Source: Chitinophagales bacterium
GTDB lineage: Bacteria > Bacteroidota > Bacteroidia > Chitinophagales > Chitinophagaceae
Assembly (NCBI GenBank): GCA_017303455.1
Contig: JAFLBM010000002.1
Span: forward strand, 232,417-296,416
Length of the DNA stretch: 64,000 nucleotides
Direction: 5' to 3'
Positions 16,244 through 24,415 of this stretch are shown here, piece by piece. Each line of letters starts with the position of its first letter. Position 1 is the stretch's first letter. Made by a program: the position numbers and the translations under genes. The notes beneath the pieces were generated by a model. The model had not been told where the DNA came from, did not search any database, and saw only the letters and a list, made by a program, of their open reading frames with translations.

Positions 16244-17119
16244 ATGAGCATGAGACAATTGAAGATCACGAAGTCTATTACGAATCGTGAATCTCAGAGT
16301 TTAGAAAAGTACCTGCAGGAGATCGGCAAGGTCGAACTCATTTCCCCCGAAGAAGAGGTCAAATTAGCCACCCTTATCAAACAAGGATGCCAGAAGTCGC
16401 TCGACAGACTGACCAAGGCCAATCTGCGTTTCGTGGTGTCTGTAGCCAAACAGTACCAAAACCAGGGACTGTCGCTGCCCGACCTGATCAATGAGGGTAA
16501 CCTGGGTTTGATCAAAGCGGCCCAACGGTTTGATGAAACCCGCGGTTTCAAATTCATTTCCTACGCCGTTTGGTGGATCCGCCAGAGTATTTTACAGGCT
16601 TTGGCCGAACAGTCAAGGATCGTACGTCTGCCACTCAACAAAGTAGGGCTGACCAACCGGATTCAAAAAGCTTTCTCCTCGCTGGAGCAGCAGTTTGAAC
16701 GGGAACCGTCTGCCGAAGAGCTGGCCGAAGTACTGGAAATGGACCTGGAAGAAGTATCCGCTACGCTGGGTATCAATTCCCGCCATGTCAGCATGGATAC
16801 CCCTTTATCTGAAGGAGAAGACAGCACCCTGCTGGATGTGCTGATCAACCCGAATGCAGAAAGGACTGATGGCCAACTGGACCATAATGAGTCTTTGAAA
16901 ACAGAGATCGACCGCAGCCTGAAAACGTTGACTGAAAGGCAAAAAGAAGTGATCTGTTATTTCTTTGGTATTGGCGTTGACCACCCGATGAGCCTCGAAG
17001 ACATCGGTGAAAAATTCAACCTCACCCGGGAAAGGGTTCGCCAGATCAAAGACAAAGCCATTACCAAGCTGAAAACAAACACCCGGACAAGGATCTTAAG
17101 AACTTATCTCGGGGCTTAA
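16244..17119 (+). CDS. rpoD: Primary RNA polymerase sigma factor (RpoD/SigA)
   Basis: About 290 residues, the short primary sigma of Bacteroidota, lacking the long region 1.1. [15 protein letters not shown] is its typical start, so the second ATG at 16250 may be the true start. Region 2 ([41 protein letters not shown] melting WWIRQ), region 3 (RLPLNK onwards) and region 4 ([20 protein letters not shown], -33 recognition helix) are intact. It directs housekeeping transcription. The TAnnTTTG elements seen in this window fit its expected specificity. Confidence 0.98.
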   Translation: MSMRQLKITKSITNRESQSLEKYLQEIGKVELISPEEEVKLATLIKQGCQKSLDRLTKANLRFVVSVAKQYQNQGLSLPDLINEGNLGLIKAAQRFDETRGFKFISYAVWWIRQSILQALAEQSRIVRLPLNKVGLTNRIQKAFSSLEQQFEREPSAEELAEVLEMDLEEVSATLGINSRHVSMDTPLSEGEDSTLLDVLINPNAERTDGQLDHNESLKTEIDRSLKTLTERQKEVICYFFGIGVDHPMSLEDIGEKFNLTRERVRQIKDKAITKLKTNTRTRILRTYLGA

Positions 17120-17164
17120 TTAACTAAAACAGTACTCACTGATATAATCTTTACACTTCTACTT

Positions 17165-17172
17165 TATCTTTG
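17165..17172 (+). promoter_or_regulatory. -7 element upstream of ffh
   Basis: TATCTTTG at 17165-17172 matches TAnnTTTG exactly. No clear TTTG lies 19-21 nt upstream. Transcription would start near 17178, which places the 28-bp palindrome at the very start of the ffh leader. Confidence 0.4.
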
Positions 17173-17182
17173 CAACTCGTTT

Positions 17183-17210
17183 AAAAGTGAACATCATGAT
17201 GTTCACTTTT
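17183..17210. promoter_or_regulatory. Perfect 28-bp palindrome between rpoD and ffh
   Basis: Positions 17183-17196 (AAAAGTGAACATCA) are the exact reverse complement of 17197-17210, with no loop and a T-rich tract after it. It could be an intrinsic terminator for rpoD, a leader hairpin of ffh, or a protein-binding operator. A loopless perfect dyad is more typical of an operator than of a terminator. The sequence alone does not decide. Confidence 0.6.
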
Positions 17211-17241
17211 TATTTAGTGACAGTGAAAATACTTGTGAATC

Positions 17242-18567
17242 ATGTTCAACAGCTTACAGGATAAATTAGAAAGTGCCTTTAAGAACCTCAAAGGCCAGGC
17301 CCGGATTACCGAACTCAATATTGCTACCACGGTAAAAGAGATCCGCCGTGCCCTGGTGGATGCCGATGTGAACTATAAAATCGCCAAAGAATTTACCGAT
17401 AAAGTAAAAGACAAGGCCATGGGCGAAAAGGTGATCAATGCCATTTCTCCCGGCCAGTTAATGACCAAGATCGTTAAGGACGAGCTGGCGGAGCTGATGG
17501 GGGGGCAGGAAGCCACCTTCAATGCAAAAGGTAATCCTGCGGTAATATTGATCGCCGGTCTGCAGGGTAGTGGTAAAACCACTTTCAGCGGCAAACTTGC
17601 CAATTTCCTGAAAACTAAAAAAGGGCTTTCTCCCCTGCTGGTGGCCGCAGATATTTATCGCCCGGCAGCCATGGAACAATTGCGGGTATTAGGTGAACAG
17701 ATCGGTGTGGATGTACACATCGAATTAGAGAACAAGGATGCTATTGCCATTGCACAAAATGCCGTAAAAGAAGCCAGAAGTAAAAATAAAAATGTTGTCA
17801 TCATTGATACTGCCGGCCGCCTGGCCATTGATGAAGTGATGATGACCGAAGTGGCCAATATCCGCAGTGCTGTTAACCCGCAGGAGATCCTTTTTGTGGT
17901 TGACTCGATGACAGGCCAGGATGCTGTGAATACAGCCAAAGCATTCAATGAGAAACTGGATTTTACCGGCGTGGTATTGACCAAGCTGGATGGTGATACA
18001 AGAGGTGGTGCCGCTATTTCGATCAAATACACGGTGAATAAACCCATCAAATTTACCAGCAGTGGTGAAAAGATGGATACCCTGGATGTTTTCTATCCCG
18101 AAAGGATGGCGCAACGAATCCTCGGCATGGGTGATATCACTTCGTTGGTAGAGAAGGCACAGGAACAATTTGATGAAGAGCAGGCTAAGAAACTCGAAGG
18201 AAAACTTCGTAAGAATAAATTTGATTTTGCCGATTTCAAAATGCAACTGGAGCAGATCAAAAAAATGGGTAACATGAAAGACCTGCTGGGGATGATACCC
18301 GGTGTCGGCAAACAGATCAAAGATCTGGATGTAAACGAAGATTCTTTCAAAGGTATTGAGGCGATGATCAACTCCATGACACCCGCAGAAAGAAGCAATC
18401 CCGACCTGATTGACGGAAACCGCCGCAAACGCATCGCCAAAGGGGCTGGAAAAGACATTGCCGAGGTAAATGCCTTTATGAAGCAGTTTGAGCAAATGCG
18501 GGACATGATGAAAGGCATGAATAAGGCCGGAATGTTTGGCAAAATGATGCCCGGGATGAAGAGATAA
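17242..18567 (+). CDS. ffh: Signal recognition particle protein (SRP54)
   Basis: 441 residues, normal length. N domain 1-85 (ITELNIATTVKEIRRALVDADV), G domain with P-loop GLQGSGKTT (106-114), DTAGR and TKLDGDTRGGAA motifs, and a methionine-rich M domain (about 330-441: MKDLLGMIPGVGKQ, MKGMNKAGMFGKMMPGMKR) that binds SRP RNA and signal sequences. It targets nascent membrane proteins to FtsY and the Sec machinery. Monocistronic as far as visible, with a palindrome in front and intergenic repeats behind. Confidence 0.98.
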   Translation: MFNSLQDKLESAFKNLKGQARITELNIATTVKEIRRALVDADVNYKIAKEFTDKVKDKAMGEKVINAISPGQLMTKIVKDELAELMGGQEATFNAKGNPAVILIAGLQGSGKTTFSGKLANFLKTKKGLSPLLVAADIYRPAAMEQLRVLGEQIGVDVHIELENKDAIAIAQNAVKEARSKNKNVVIIDTAGRLAIDEVMMTEVANIRSAVNPQEILFVVDSMTGQDAVNTAKAFNEKLDFTGVVLTKLDGDTRGGAAISIKYTVNKPIKFTSSGEKMDTLDVFYPERMAQRILGMGDITSLVEKAQEQFDEEQAKKLEGKLRKNKFDFADFKMQLEQIKKMGNMKDLLGMIPGVGKQIKDLDVNEDSFKGIEAMINSMTPAERSNPDLIDGNRRKRIAKGAGKDIAEVNAFMKQFEQMRDMMKGMNKAGMFGKMMPGMKR

Positions 18568-18578
18568 GTCCATGGTTG

Positions 18579-18672
18579 ATAGTCCATAGACCATTGTAAG
18601 AAATAAAGCCCCCTTCATTATCCCGTCCCTGTTAGGTAAGCTAAATCCCCGGGAAATATAGCTATGGACTAT
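18579..18672. repeat. GTCCATAG-type inverted repeats between ffh and rpsP
   Basis: An 11-bp sequence at 18579-18589 (ATAGTCCATAG) is exactly inverted at 18662-18672. Partial copies of the same word flank both arms (near 18567 and 18670). The arms are 72 nt apart, and the region has no gene. It may be a dispersed intergenic repeat of the host or part of the ffh terminator. Confidence 0.5.
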
Positions 18673-18694
18673 GGACTTTCTCAACTACTTTCTC

Positions 18695-18725
18695 TTTGCA
18701 GTCTCCTCCCCCCGTCCTATATTTG
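18695..18725 (+). promoter_or_regulatory. Promoter of rpsP-rimM
   Basis: TTTG at 18695-18698, a 19-nt spacer and TATATTTG at 18718-18725: both boxes match the Bacteroidota consensus exactly. It predicts a transcript start near 18731 and a leader of about 50 nt before the S16 start codon. This is the best promoter in the window. Confidence 0.7.
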
Positions 18726-18728
18726 CTG

Positions 18729-18744
18729 TCCGGTTTCTACCGGA
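18729..18744 (+). promoter_or_regulatory. Small hairpin at the start of the rpsP leader
   Basis: TCCGGT at 18729-18734 pairs with ACCGGA at 18739-18744 around a TTCT loop. Its location at the predicted 5' end of the rpsP mRNA allows a role in RNA stability or ribosomal-protein feedback. No known leader motif is recognised. Confidence 0.4.
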
Positions 18745-18782
18745 ACTAACAATTATTGTTTAACGCTGTTAAATTTCTATTT

Positions 18783-19226
18783 ATGTCAGCAAAAATCCGT
18801 CTTCAAAGACACGGGTCTAAGAAAAGACCCTTCTACTTTATTGTAGTCGCCGATTCACGGGCTCCCCGTGATGGTAAATTCATCCAAAAATTAGGTACTT
18901 ACAATCCCCTGACTGTTCCTGCTACTATTCAGCTGGATCGCCAGAAAGCATTGGAGTGGCTGAACAAAGGTGCAACACCTACTGACACCGTTCGCCGTAT
19001 CCTGAGCTTCAAAGGAGTATTGTACCTGAAACACCTGCTCCGTGGTGTGGGGTTGGGACTTTTTGATGATGCAACTGCGATGGAGAAGTTCACCAAATGG
19101 AGCGCCGAACATGACGCCCAGATTAAAAAACGCCAGGACGAAGCTTATCGCCAGAAAAGAGCAAGACGTCCGATGCCGGGTCGCAGACCTGAGAGAAGGA
19201 CCGAAAGCGGCGGTGGTGAAGGATAA
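18783..19226 (+). CDS. rpsP: 30S ribosomal protein S16
   Basis: 147 residues from the ATG at 18783; [18 protein letters not shown] is the S16 N-terminus, so an in-frame start nine codons earlier is rejected. The core ([41 protein letters not shown]) is canonical. The C-terminus extends well past the roughly 80-90 residues of E. coli S16 with a charged, Arg-rich tail ([17 protein letters not shown]), as is usual in Bacteroidota. It is a component of the 30S subunit body, co-oriented with rimM. Confidence 0.97.
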   Translation: MSAKIRLQRHGSKKRPFYFIVVADSRAPRDGKFIQKLGTYNPLTVPATIQLDRQKALEWLNKGATPTDTVRRILSFKGVLYLKHLLRGVGLGLFDDATAMEKFTKWSAEHDAQIKKRQDEAYRQKRARRPMPGRRPERRTESGGGEG

Positions 19227-19251
19227 TATATCCTGATCCTGAAAGTTCATG

Positions 19252-19279
19252 AATCCCGGTTATTAAACCGGGATTTTTT
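19252..19279 (+). terminator. Intrinsic terminator after rpsP
   Basis: AATCCCGGTT at 19252-19261 pairs perfectly with AACCGGGATT at 19266-19275 around an ATTA loop, followed by a run of T. Strong stem and U-tract downstream of the S16 stop. rimM has its own -7 element further on. Confidence 0.85.
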
Positions 19280-19281
19280 GT

Positions 19282-19303
19282 GCCCCTAACCCCTAAAGGG
19301 GAA
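19282..19303. repeat. CCCCTAAAGGGG-type intergenic repeat
   Basis: A CCCCTAA word at 19283-19289 is followed by the palindrome CCCCTAAAGGGG at 19290-19301. The same CCCCTnAAGGGGA(A) core recurs at 44909-44921. Similar CCCCTnAAGGGG elements are, to my knowledge, scattered between genes in Bacteroidota genomes. Confidence 0.5.
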
Positions 19304-19342
19304 CTCGATTTCTCACTTTACTTATTTTCATATTTAAAAGGA

Positions 19343-19350
19343 TAGCTTTG
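19343..19350 (+). promoter_or_regulatory. -7 element upstream of rimM
   Basis: TAGCTTTG at 19343-19350 matches TAnnTTTG exactly; a TTTA lies 22 nt upstream as a weak -33. The rimM start is 48 nt downstream. It suggests rimM can be transcribed separately from rpsP, which ends in a terminator. Confidence 0.4.
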
Positions 19351-19397
19351 AAGCCAAATGACTTTTAAATACTAACTTAAAAATTTTCCTTAGGGGA

Positions 19398-19916
19398 ATG
19401 GCGGAATATTATAAAATAGGAAAATTGGTTGCGGTGCACGGCCTGCAGGGTGAATTGGTGCTGAAGCATGAACTGGGCAAAAAGACTTCGCTGAAAGGAC
19501 TACAAGCTCTTTTCATCGAAGACAAAAAAAACTCCTTTCTTCCCTGGTTCATAACATCCGCCAGAATAAAAAGCGAAGAAGAAATTTATATCAAACTCGA
19601 AGGAGCTGATACAAGAGAAGCGGCTATGAAACTTACTCCAAAGGAATGCTGGCTTCCCGAACCTGATTTCAAAAAATTTGCTGCTAAATCAGCCCCCGTT
19701 AGTTTACTCGGATACACCATCATCAATGATGGGGAATCATTAGGTGAGATTCTCGAAGTGATCGAACAACCCCACCAGGTATTATGCCGCCTTGAAATTC
19801 AATCGAAAGAAGTACTGATCCCTCTTCATGAAGGAAGTTTGGAAAAAATAGATCACAGGAAAAAACAGGTGCTGGTTCAATTACCTGAAGGTTTACTGGA
19901 TGTATACCTCACTTAG
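19398..19916 (+). CDS. rimM: 16S rRNA processing / ribosome maturation factor RimM
   Basis: 172 residues. The N-terminal RimM barrel (YYKIGKLVAVHGLQGELVLKHE, 4-25) and the PRC-barrel domain (LGYTIINDGESLGEILEVIEQPHQVLCRLE, LIPLHEGSLEKID) are both present. It binds S19 and helps assemble the 30S head. It follows rpsP as in many bacteria, but trmD and rplS do not follow; a convergent hypothetical gene overlaps the end by 8 bp. Confidence 0.95.
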   Translation: MAEYYKIGKLVAVHGLQGELVLKHELGKKTSLKGLQALFIEDKKNSFLPWFITSARIKSEEEIYIKLEGADTREAAMKLTPKECWLPEPDFKKFAAKSAPVSLLGYTIINDGESLGEILEVIEQPHQVLCRLEIQSKEVLIPLHEGSLEKIDHRKKQVLVQLPEGLLDVYLT

Positions 19917-20382
19917 GGCCTTTGATAAAATCTGCCAGCAGCTTCATCCTGTAATACAGGTTGCTCAGCATCAGCGATAGATTATTTTTCACTTTCTCCA
20001 CGCTGCCGCCGTTCATCTTTTTTATGTTGCGCAGCTCTTCGATCTTCTCATCAATCTTATCGATCAACCGTTCAGCATCCCAGCCAATGTATTTTTTATT
20101 CCGGTCATCAAAAACATGATATGGCTCTATATCTCCTGCCTTGATCTTTTTGAATTTGAAATTATTCTTTATCGCTTCCTTAATAGCTTCATTGCTGAGC
20201 AGGTCAATCATTACATCCGGTTTCACTTCATTTAAAAAAGCATTGTGAAAAATATTCAGGTTATTCCGCAGTTCCCGGATCACCTGTTTTTTGATCACAT
20301 CACTGGTCCTGCTTTCATTATTTAAAAATGTCAGCAAGTCCTTCAACGGGGTAATACCTGTCTTCAGCCATTCTAATTGCAT
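19909..20382 (-). CDS. Conserved hypothetical protein, helical
   Basis: 157 residues, predicted mainly helical and charged, with no signal peptide or membrane segment. I do not recognise a family. It has GYxxWD-like (YIGWDAERLIDKIDEKIEELRNIKK) and repeated Asn/Leu helical stretches that could mediate protein contacts. Convergent with rimM (8-bp overlap) and 29 nt downstream of the DinB-like gene, so perhaps in one operon with it. Confidence 0.65.
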   Translation of the reverse strand: MQLEWLKTGITPLKDLLTFLNNESRTSDVIKKQVIRELRNNLNIFHNAFLNEVKPDVMIDLLSNEAIKEAIKNNFKFKKIKAGDIEPYHVFDDRNKKYIGWDAERLIDKIDEKIEELRNIKKMNGGSVEKVKNNLSLMLSNLYYRMKLLADFIKGPK

Positions 20383-20411
20383 AGGCTAAAATAACTATTC
20401 AACCCCATACC

Positions 20412-21029
20412 TTATACTGCTTTTACTGGTTTTGTTGATGGACCTGCTTTTTTATAACACCGGTTATCTTCCTGTACAGCTCTCAGTATATTTTGCAGCT
20501 GCACAAAATGCCGCTGTTCATGCGCCACCAGGAAACGAAAAGTATCGCCCAGCTTTAATTTGATAAACCGGGAAATAGAAATAGGTGTGCGAATGGCCCC
20601 GATATCTTTGGCTTTGGCCATTTCCAGTAATTCCAGCAAGTATTGCTGCTGGTCAATAAAGGTATTGAGCACCGGGAACACATCCAGTTGTGGTAAAGGG
20701 CGGTGATCTTTCGGGGCTTTCATTTTATTTTTCACCTGTCCGTCAGCACCGGGTTTCATCAGGTTGGTAAAATAATTACCCAGCCAGCCTGACCTGAAGT
20801 TAGTCGTGGCCTTTTTACCCTGTTGTAAAGAATTCTCAATGGCCACCAGGTAATACCGGCCATAGCTGTTCAGGTGTTCCAACACCTGCACCACATTCCA
20901 TTTGCCGGGGGCCGGCTGTTCCAGTAAACAACCGGGGTCTTCCAGTTTTAATAATGTGGCAGTTGCGATCAATTGACGAACATCTGCCTGCAACCCGTTC
21001 AGCAGGTCCGTGCTAATAAATTTCTGCAT
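20412..21029 (-). CDS. DinB superfamily (putative metal-dependent hydrolase) protein
   Basis: 205 residues. Four-helix DinB/YfiT-like fold inferred from PAPGKWNVVQVLEHLNSYGRYY (42-63) and FLVAHEQRHFVQLQNIL (about 170-186), where His residues form the expected metal triad. Family members include thiol transferases and many proteins of unknown role. The SOS gene name DinB of this superfamily is unrelated to DNA polymerase IV encoded nearby. Function not assignable. Confidence 0.8.
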   Translation of the reverse strand: MQKFISTDLLNGLQADVRQLIATATLLKLEDPGCLLEQPAPGKWNVVQVLEHLNSYGRYYLVAIENSLQQGKKATTNFRSGWLGNYFTNLMKPGADGQVKNKMKAPKDHRPLPQLDVFPVLNTFIDQQQYLLELLEMAKAKDIGAIRTPISISRFIKLKLGDTFRFLVAHEQRHFVQLQNILRAVQEDNRCYKKAGPSTKPVKAV

Positions 21030-21070
21030 GGTTGATAATTTTCAACAAACCTACAGTGGCTGTATTCCGG

Positions 21071-21094
21071 AAATCTTGGTATTTCCCAAGATTT
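21071..21094 (-). terminator. Hairpin after the Crp-like gene
   Basis: AAATCTTGG at 21071-21079 is the exact reverse complement of CCAAGATTT at 21086-21094, with a 6-nt loop. It lies just downstream of the Crp-family stop and upstream of the DinB-like gene on the same strand. The T-run after the minus-strand hairpin is short, so it may be a weak terminator. Confidence 0.5.
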
Positions 21095-21110
21095 TCAAAT
21101 CCTGCCTGAA

Positions 21111-21692
21111 CTATAATCGTACAGAGCCCAGCAATTTGCTGAAAGTGGTGGCATCGAGCCCGAGGTAAGAAGCGAGGTATTTATGCGGAATGATCTGTAA
21201 TACATGCGGGCTTCTGTTCAAAAGTGTCCTGAATTTTTCTTCGGCACTGAAACATTGTAATTCTATCTGTCTTTCCAACACTCCCTTTAATACAAAAGCA
21301 GTAAGTTTTAATATCATTCTCTGAATATTGGGATATTGATCGCATAGTTCATCAATTTGTTTATAAGTGGTACGGAGAAAGCGGCTGCTGGTCAGCGTCT
21401 CTAAAAAATAAGCCGATGGGGTTTGTGTCAGGAAAGAGTCAGCTACCCCGGAAAAAGAAGGCGGGTACATGAATACAATAGTGGCTTCCTTTTTTTCCCC
21501 ACCGATATAAAAAGCTCTTTGCACTCCTTCCAGTACAAAATAAAGATAGCGTTCCGTTTCACCGGCAGCAGTCAGTATCGTTTTACGCTTACATTCAAAC
21601 GGTTGCCAGATAGCAGTTAACGCATCCAGTTCTTCTGCCTTCAAGGGAAAAGCATTGCTGATAAAAGCCCTGAGTTGTTCCGTTTCTGTCAT
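21111..21692 (-). CDS. Crp/Fnr family transcriptional regulator
   Basis: 193 residues from the ATG at 21692 (TETEQLRAFISNAFPL). A longer frame reaching 21821 is rejected because it would overlap dinB and lacks homology. An N-terminal cyclic-nucleotide-binding-like beta barrel (about 20-120) is followed by a C-terminal HTH (HKYLASYLGLDATTFSKLL), typical of short Bacteroidota Crp-like proteins. No Fnr-type cysteine cluster is seen. The signal is unknown. Divergent from dinB, with 83 bp between the starts. Confidence 0.85.
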   Translation of the reverse strand: MTETEQLRAFISNAFPLKAEELDALTAIWQPFECKRKTILTAAGETERYLYFVLEGVQRAFYIGGEKKEATIVFMYPPSFSGVADSFLTQTPSAYFLETLTSSRFLRTTYKQIDELCDQYPNIQRMILKLTAFVLKGVLERQIELQCFSAEEKFRTLLNRSPHVLQIIPHKYLASYLGLDATTFSKLLGSVRL

Positions 21693-21775
21693 TATCTTTC
21701 TATACCCCAAATATAATTTATTGCTGCCGGCAAATAACAACCCCCTGCCCGAAAGAAATTTATCTTTATACCCGG

Positions 21776-22945
21776 ATGGCCGAAACAAAAAGATATATCG
21801 CCCACTTTGACCTTGATTCATTTTTTGTTTCCGTGGAGATACGTAATGATCCTTCGCTGAAAGGGAAACCTGTGCTGGTAGGTGGCTACGAACGGGGCGT
21901 GGTGGCCGCCTGCAGCTACGAGGCCCGGAAATTCGGTATCCATTCGGCCATGCCCATGAAAAAAGCGATGCAGCTATGCCCGCAGGCCATCGTTACCAAT
22001 GCCAGCCGCAGTGATTACAGTAAATATTCCCGCTGGGTCACCGAGATCATTGCTGCAAAAGTACCCTTGTTTGAGAAAGCATCCATTGATGAGTTTTATA
22101 TTGATCTCACCGGTATGGATAAATTTTTTGGCGTCAGTAAATATGCCAAAGAATTACGAAAAGCAATCACCACTGAAACCGGTTTGCCTATTTCCTGCGG
22201 TTTATCATCAGCCAGGTTTATCAGCAAGATGGCCACCAATGAAGCCAAGCCCAATGGTTTCTTAGAAATTCCCCATGGAAAAGAAATGGATTTTTTGTGG
22301 CCACTGGGTATTGAAAAAATAAATGGCGTCGGTAAACAAACGGAACAACAACTAAAGAATTTTGGTATCTATACCATTGAGGATATCGCCAAAACGCCTG
22401 TTGAACTGATGGAAAAATATGCCGGCAAATGGGGAGAATCATTATGGCATAAAGCACATGGTATTGGCAGTGCAGAGATCACAACAGACTGGGAGCAAAA
22501 AAGCATGAGCCATGAAAATACGTTTGATACCGATTATACGGATGTAAGTTTCCTGCATAAAGAATTAGTACGCTTAACCGAAAAGACGGCTTATTCACTT
22601 CGTGAAGATGAAAAGCTGACCGGTTGTGTAACAGTTAAAATACGTTATTCAGATTTCGAAACCACTTCCCGGCAGGAAACAGTTGACTATACAGCACTGG
22701 ATGATGTATTAATTGCTAAAGTAAAAGACTTATTCAACAAAAGTTACCAGCAAGGAAGACCCGTACGATTATTGGGAGTCCGGTTCAGCCAGATGATCCC
22801 CTTCACCATGCAGATGAGCTTATTTGACAATAACGTGGAGAAACTAAACCTTTACAAAGCTGTTGATGAAATTAAAGACAGGTTTGGCAGTAAACTCGTT
22901 ACTAAGGCTGTTACGGTTAAAAATAAACCCGGCCAGCAAGGATAA
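21776..22945 (+). CDS. dinB: DNA polymerase IV
   Basis: 389 residues, Y-family polymerase for translesion synthesis. Catalytic carboxylates are visible in HFDLDSFFVSVE (about 10-21) and KASIDEFYIDLTGM (about 101-114); CGLSSARFISKMATNEAKPNG and the helix-hairpin-helix INGVGKQTEQQLKNFGI follow. The C-terminal little-finger domain ends in QMSLFDNNVEK, a beta-clamp-binding motif (QMSLF), followed by a short tail. Divergent from the Crp-like gene. No LexA-type box was identified. Confidence 0.96.
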   Translation: MAETKRYIAHFDLDSFFVSVEIRNDPSLKGKPVLVGGYERGVVAACSYEARKFGIHSAMPMKKAMQLCPQAIVTNASRSDYSKYSRWVTEIIAAKVPLFEKASIDEFYIDLTGMDKFFGVSKYAKELRKAITTETGLPISCGLSSARFISKMATNEAKPNGFLEIPHGKEMDFLWPLGIEKINGVGKQTEQQLKNFGIYTIEDIAKTPVELMEKYAGKWGESLWHKAHGIGSAEITTDWEQKSMSHENTFDTDYTDVSFLHKELVRLTEKTAYSLREDEKLTGCVTVKIRYSDFETTSRQETVDYTALDDVLIAKVKDLFNKSYQQGRPVRLLGVRFSQMIPFTMQMSLFDNNVEKLNLYKAVDEIKDRFGSKLVTKAVTVKNKPGQQG

Positions 22946-22985
22946 GTTCATCCTTCTTATCTTCGTCCTCCTTAAAACAATTGTT

Positions 22986-24356
22986 ATGTCACAAGTTTGG
23001 AAAGAATACCAGGAAAAAAATAAAGACCGTTTTCTGAGTGAAATGCTGGACCTGCTCCGCATTCCTTCTGTCAGTGCGAAAAGCGAACATAAAGCTGATA
23101 TGCTGACCTGTGCTGAAGCCGTTAAAAAAAGTATGCTGGATGCCGGCTGTGACAAAGCCGAAGTAATGGCTACTGACGGGCACCCCGTGGTATATGGCGA
23201 AAAACTGATTGATCCTTCAAAACCAACTGTATTGGTATATGGTCACTATGATGTGCAGCCTGCTGAGCCGCTGGAACTATGGACCAATCCTCCGTTTGAA
23301 CCAACGATCATTGATGGAAAAGTGTTTGCCCGGGGAAGTGCAGATGACAAAGGACAATTCTATATGCATGTGAAGGCATTGGAAACACTGGTGAAGACCA
23401 ATACCATGACCACCAATATCAAATTCCTGATCGAAGGGGAAGAAGAAGTTGGTTCTCCTAATCTTGGAAAATTTGTAGCCGCTCATAAAGACCTGTTGAA
23501 AGCGGATGTGATCCTGATCAGTGACAGTTCCATGCTGAGCATGGAAAATCCTTCACTCGATACAGGTGTTCGTGGCCTGAGTTATATTGAAGTGGAAGTT
23601 ACCGCAGCTAACAGGGACCTCCACAGTGGTACTTATGGTGGCGCTGTTGCTAACCCGATCACCATCCTGGCAAAAATGATCGCTTCCTGTCATGATGAAA
23701 ATAATCATATTACCATCCCTGGTTTTTATGATGATGTAGTAGTGGCCGGACCGGAAGAAAGAGCTTTGATCAATAAAGCGCCGTATGATGAAAAAGAATA
23801 CAGTGATGAACTGGGGGTAAAAGAACTCTGGGGCGAAAAAGGATATACCACCTATGAAAGAACCGGAATCCGCCCCACCATTGAGATCAATGGTATCTGG
23901 GGTGGTTACCAGGGCGAGGGTGCCAAAACTGTTTTACCATCCAAAGCAACGGCAAAAATTTCAGCCAGGCTTGTTCCCAACCAGTCTTCCCATAAAATGA
24001 CAGAAAAGCTGCTGAATTATTTTACCAGCATTGCCCCTGCATCCGTTACGGTAAAAGCATTTGAACATCATGGTGGCGAACCTTACATGACGCCGATTGA
24101 CAGCAAAGGTTATAAAGCTGCATCTAAAGCCGTAGAAACAACTTTTGGCAAAGCCCCCATCCCCGTTCGTGGCGGCGGCAGTATTCCCATCTGTTCCATT
24201 TTGGAAAGAGAGCTGGGTATCAAAATCATCTTCATGGGTTTTGGGCTGGATAATGATAACCTGCATAGCCCGAATGAAAAGTATAATATCGAGAACTATT
24301 ATAAGGGTATTGAAACGATTCCTTATTTCCATCAATTCTTTGCTGCTATGAATTAA
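22986..24356 (+). CDS. M20 family dipeptidase / metallopeptidase
   Basis: 456 residues from the ATG at 22986 (SQVWKEYQEKNKDRFLSEML); the in-frame extension upstream overlaps dinB and is rejected. Metal ligands and catalytic residues are in YGHYDVQPAEP, ARGSADDKGQF, EGEEEVGS and the later DSSMLS region. This matches the CNDP/PepV-like dipeptidase branch. No signal peptide, so cytosolic hydrolysis of dipeptides is likely. A strong terminator follows. Confidence 0.93.
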   Translation: MSQVWKEYQEKNKDRFLSEMLDLLRIPSVSAKSEHKADMLTCAEAVKKSMLDAGCDKAEVMATDGHPVVYGEKLIDPSKPTVLVYGHYDVQPAEPLELWTNPPFEPTIIDGKVFARGSADDKGQFYMHVKALETLVKTNTMTTNIKFLIEGEEEVGSPNLGKFVAAHKDLLKADVILISDSSMLSMENPSLDTGVRGLSYIEVEVTAANRDLHSGTYGGAVANPITILAKMIASCHDENNHITIPGFYDDVVVAGPEERALINKAPYDEKEYSDELGVKELWGEKGYTTYERTGIRPTIEINGIWGGYQGEGAKTVLPSKATAKISARLVPNQSSHKMTEKLLNYFTSIAPASVTVKAFEHHGGEPYMTPIDSKGYKAASKAVETTFGKAPIPVRGGGSIPICSILERELGIKIIFMGFGLDNDNLHSPNEKYNIENYYKGIETIPYFHQFFAAMN

Positions 24357-24378
24357 TACGTATTCAAACTGCTATACA

Positions 24379-24405
24379 AATCCCAATCTTCGGTTGGGAT
24401 TTTTT
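24379..24405 (+). terminator. Intrinsic terminator after the M20 peptidase gene
   Basis: AATCCCAA at 24379-24386 pairs with TTGGGATT at 24394-24401 around a TTCG-containing loop, followed by TTTTT. The T-tract runs directly into the -7 element of the next gene. Confidence 0.85.
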
Positions 24406-24412
24406 ATTTTTG
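24405..24412 (+). promoter_or_regulatory. -7 element of the Hsp15-like gene, leaderless arrangement
   Basis: TATTTTTG at 24405-24412 matches TAnnTTTG exactly and ends 3 nt before the ATG at 24416. Transcription should start at or next to the start codon, giving an mRNA with essentially no leader. No clear -33 TTTG is visible because that region is the preceding terminator. Confidence 0.4.
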
Positions 24413-24415
24413 AAA

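Noticed and set aside
17725..18684. 319-codon open frame on the minus strand opposite ffh
   Set aside because: Fully antisense to ffh, which has all SRP54 motifs; the antisense protein has no recognisable domains and is a by-product of the codon pattern.
21693..21821. N-terminal extension of the Crp-like frame
   Set aside because: Would overlap the dinB start; the ATG at 21692 gives the normal family length.
22863..22985. N-terminal extension of the M20 peptidase frame
   Set aside because: Overlaps the end of dinB and lacks similarity; the ATG at 22986 starts the conserved protein.
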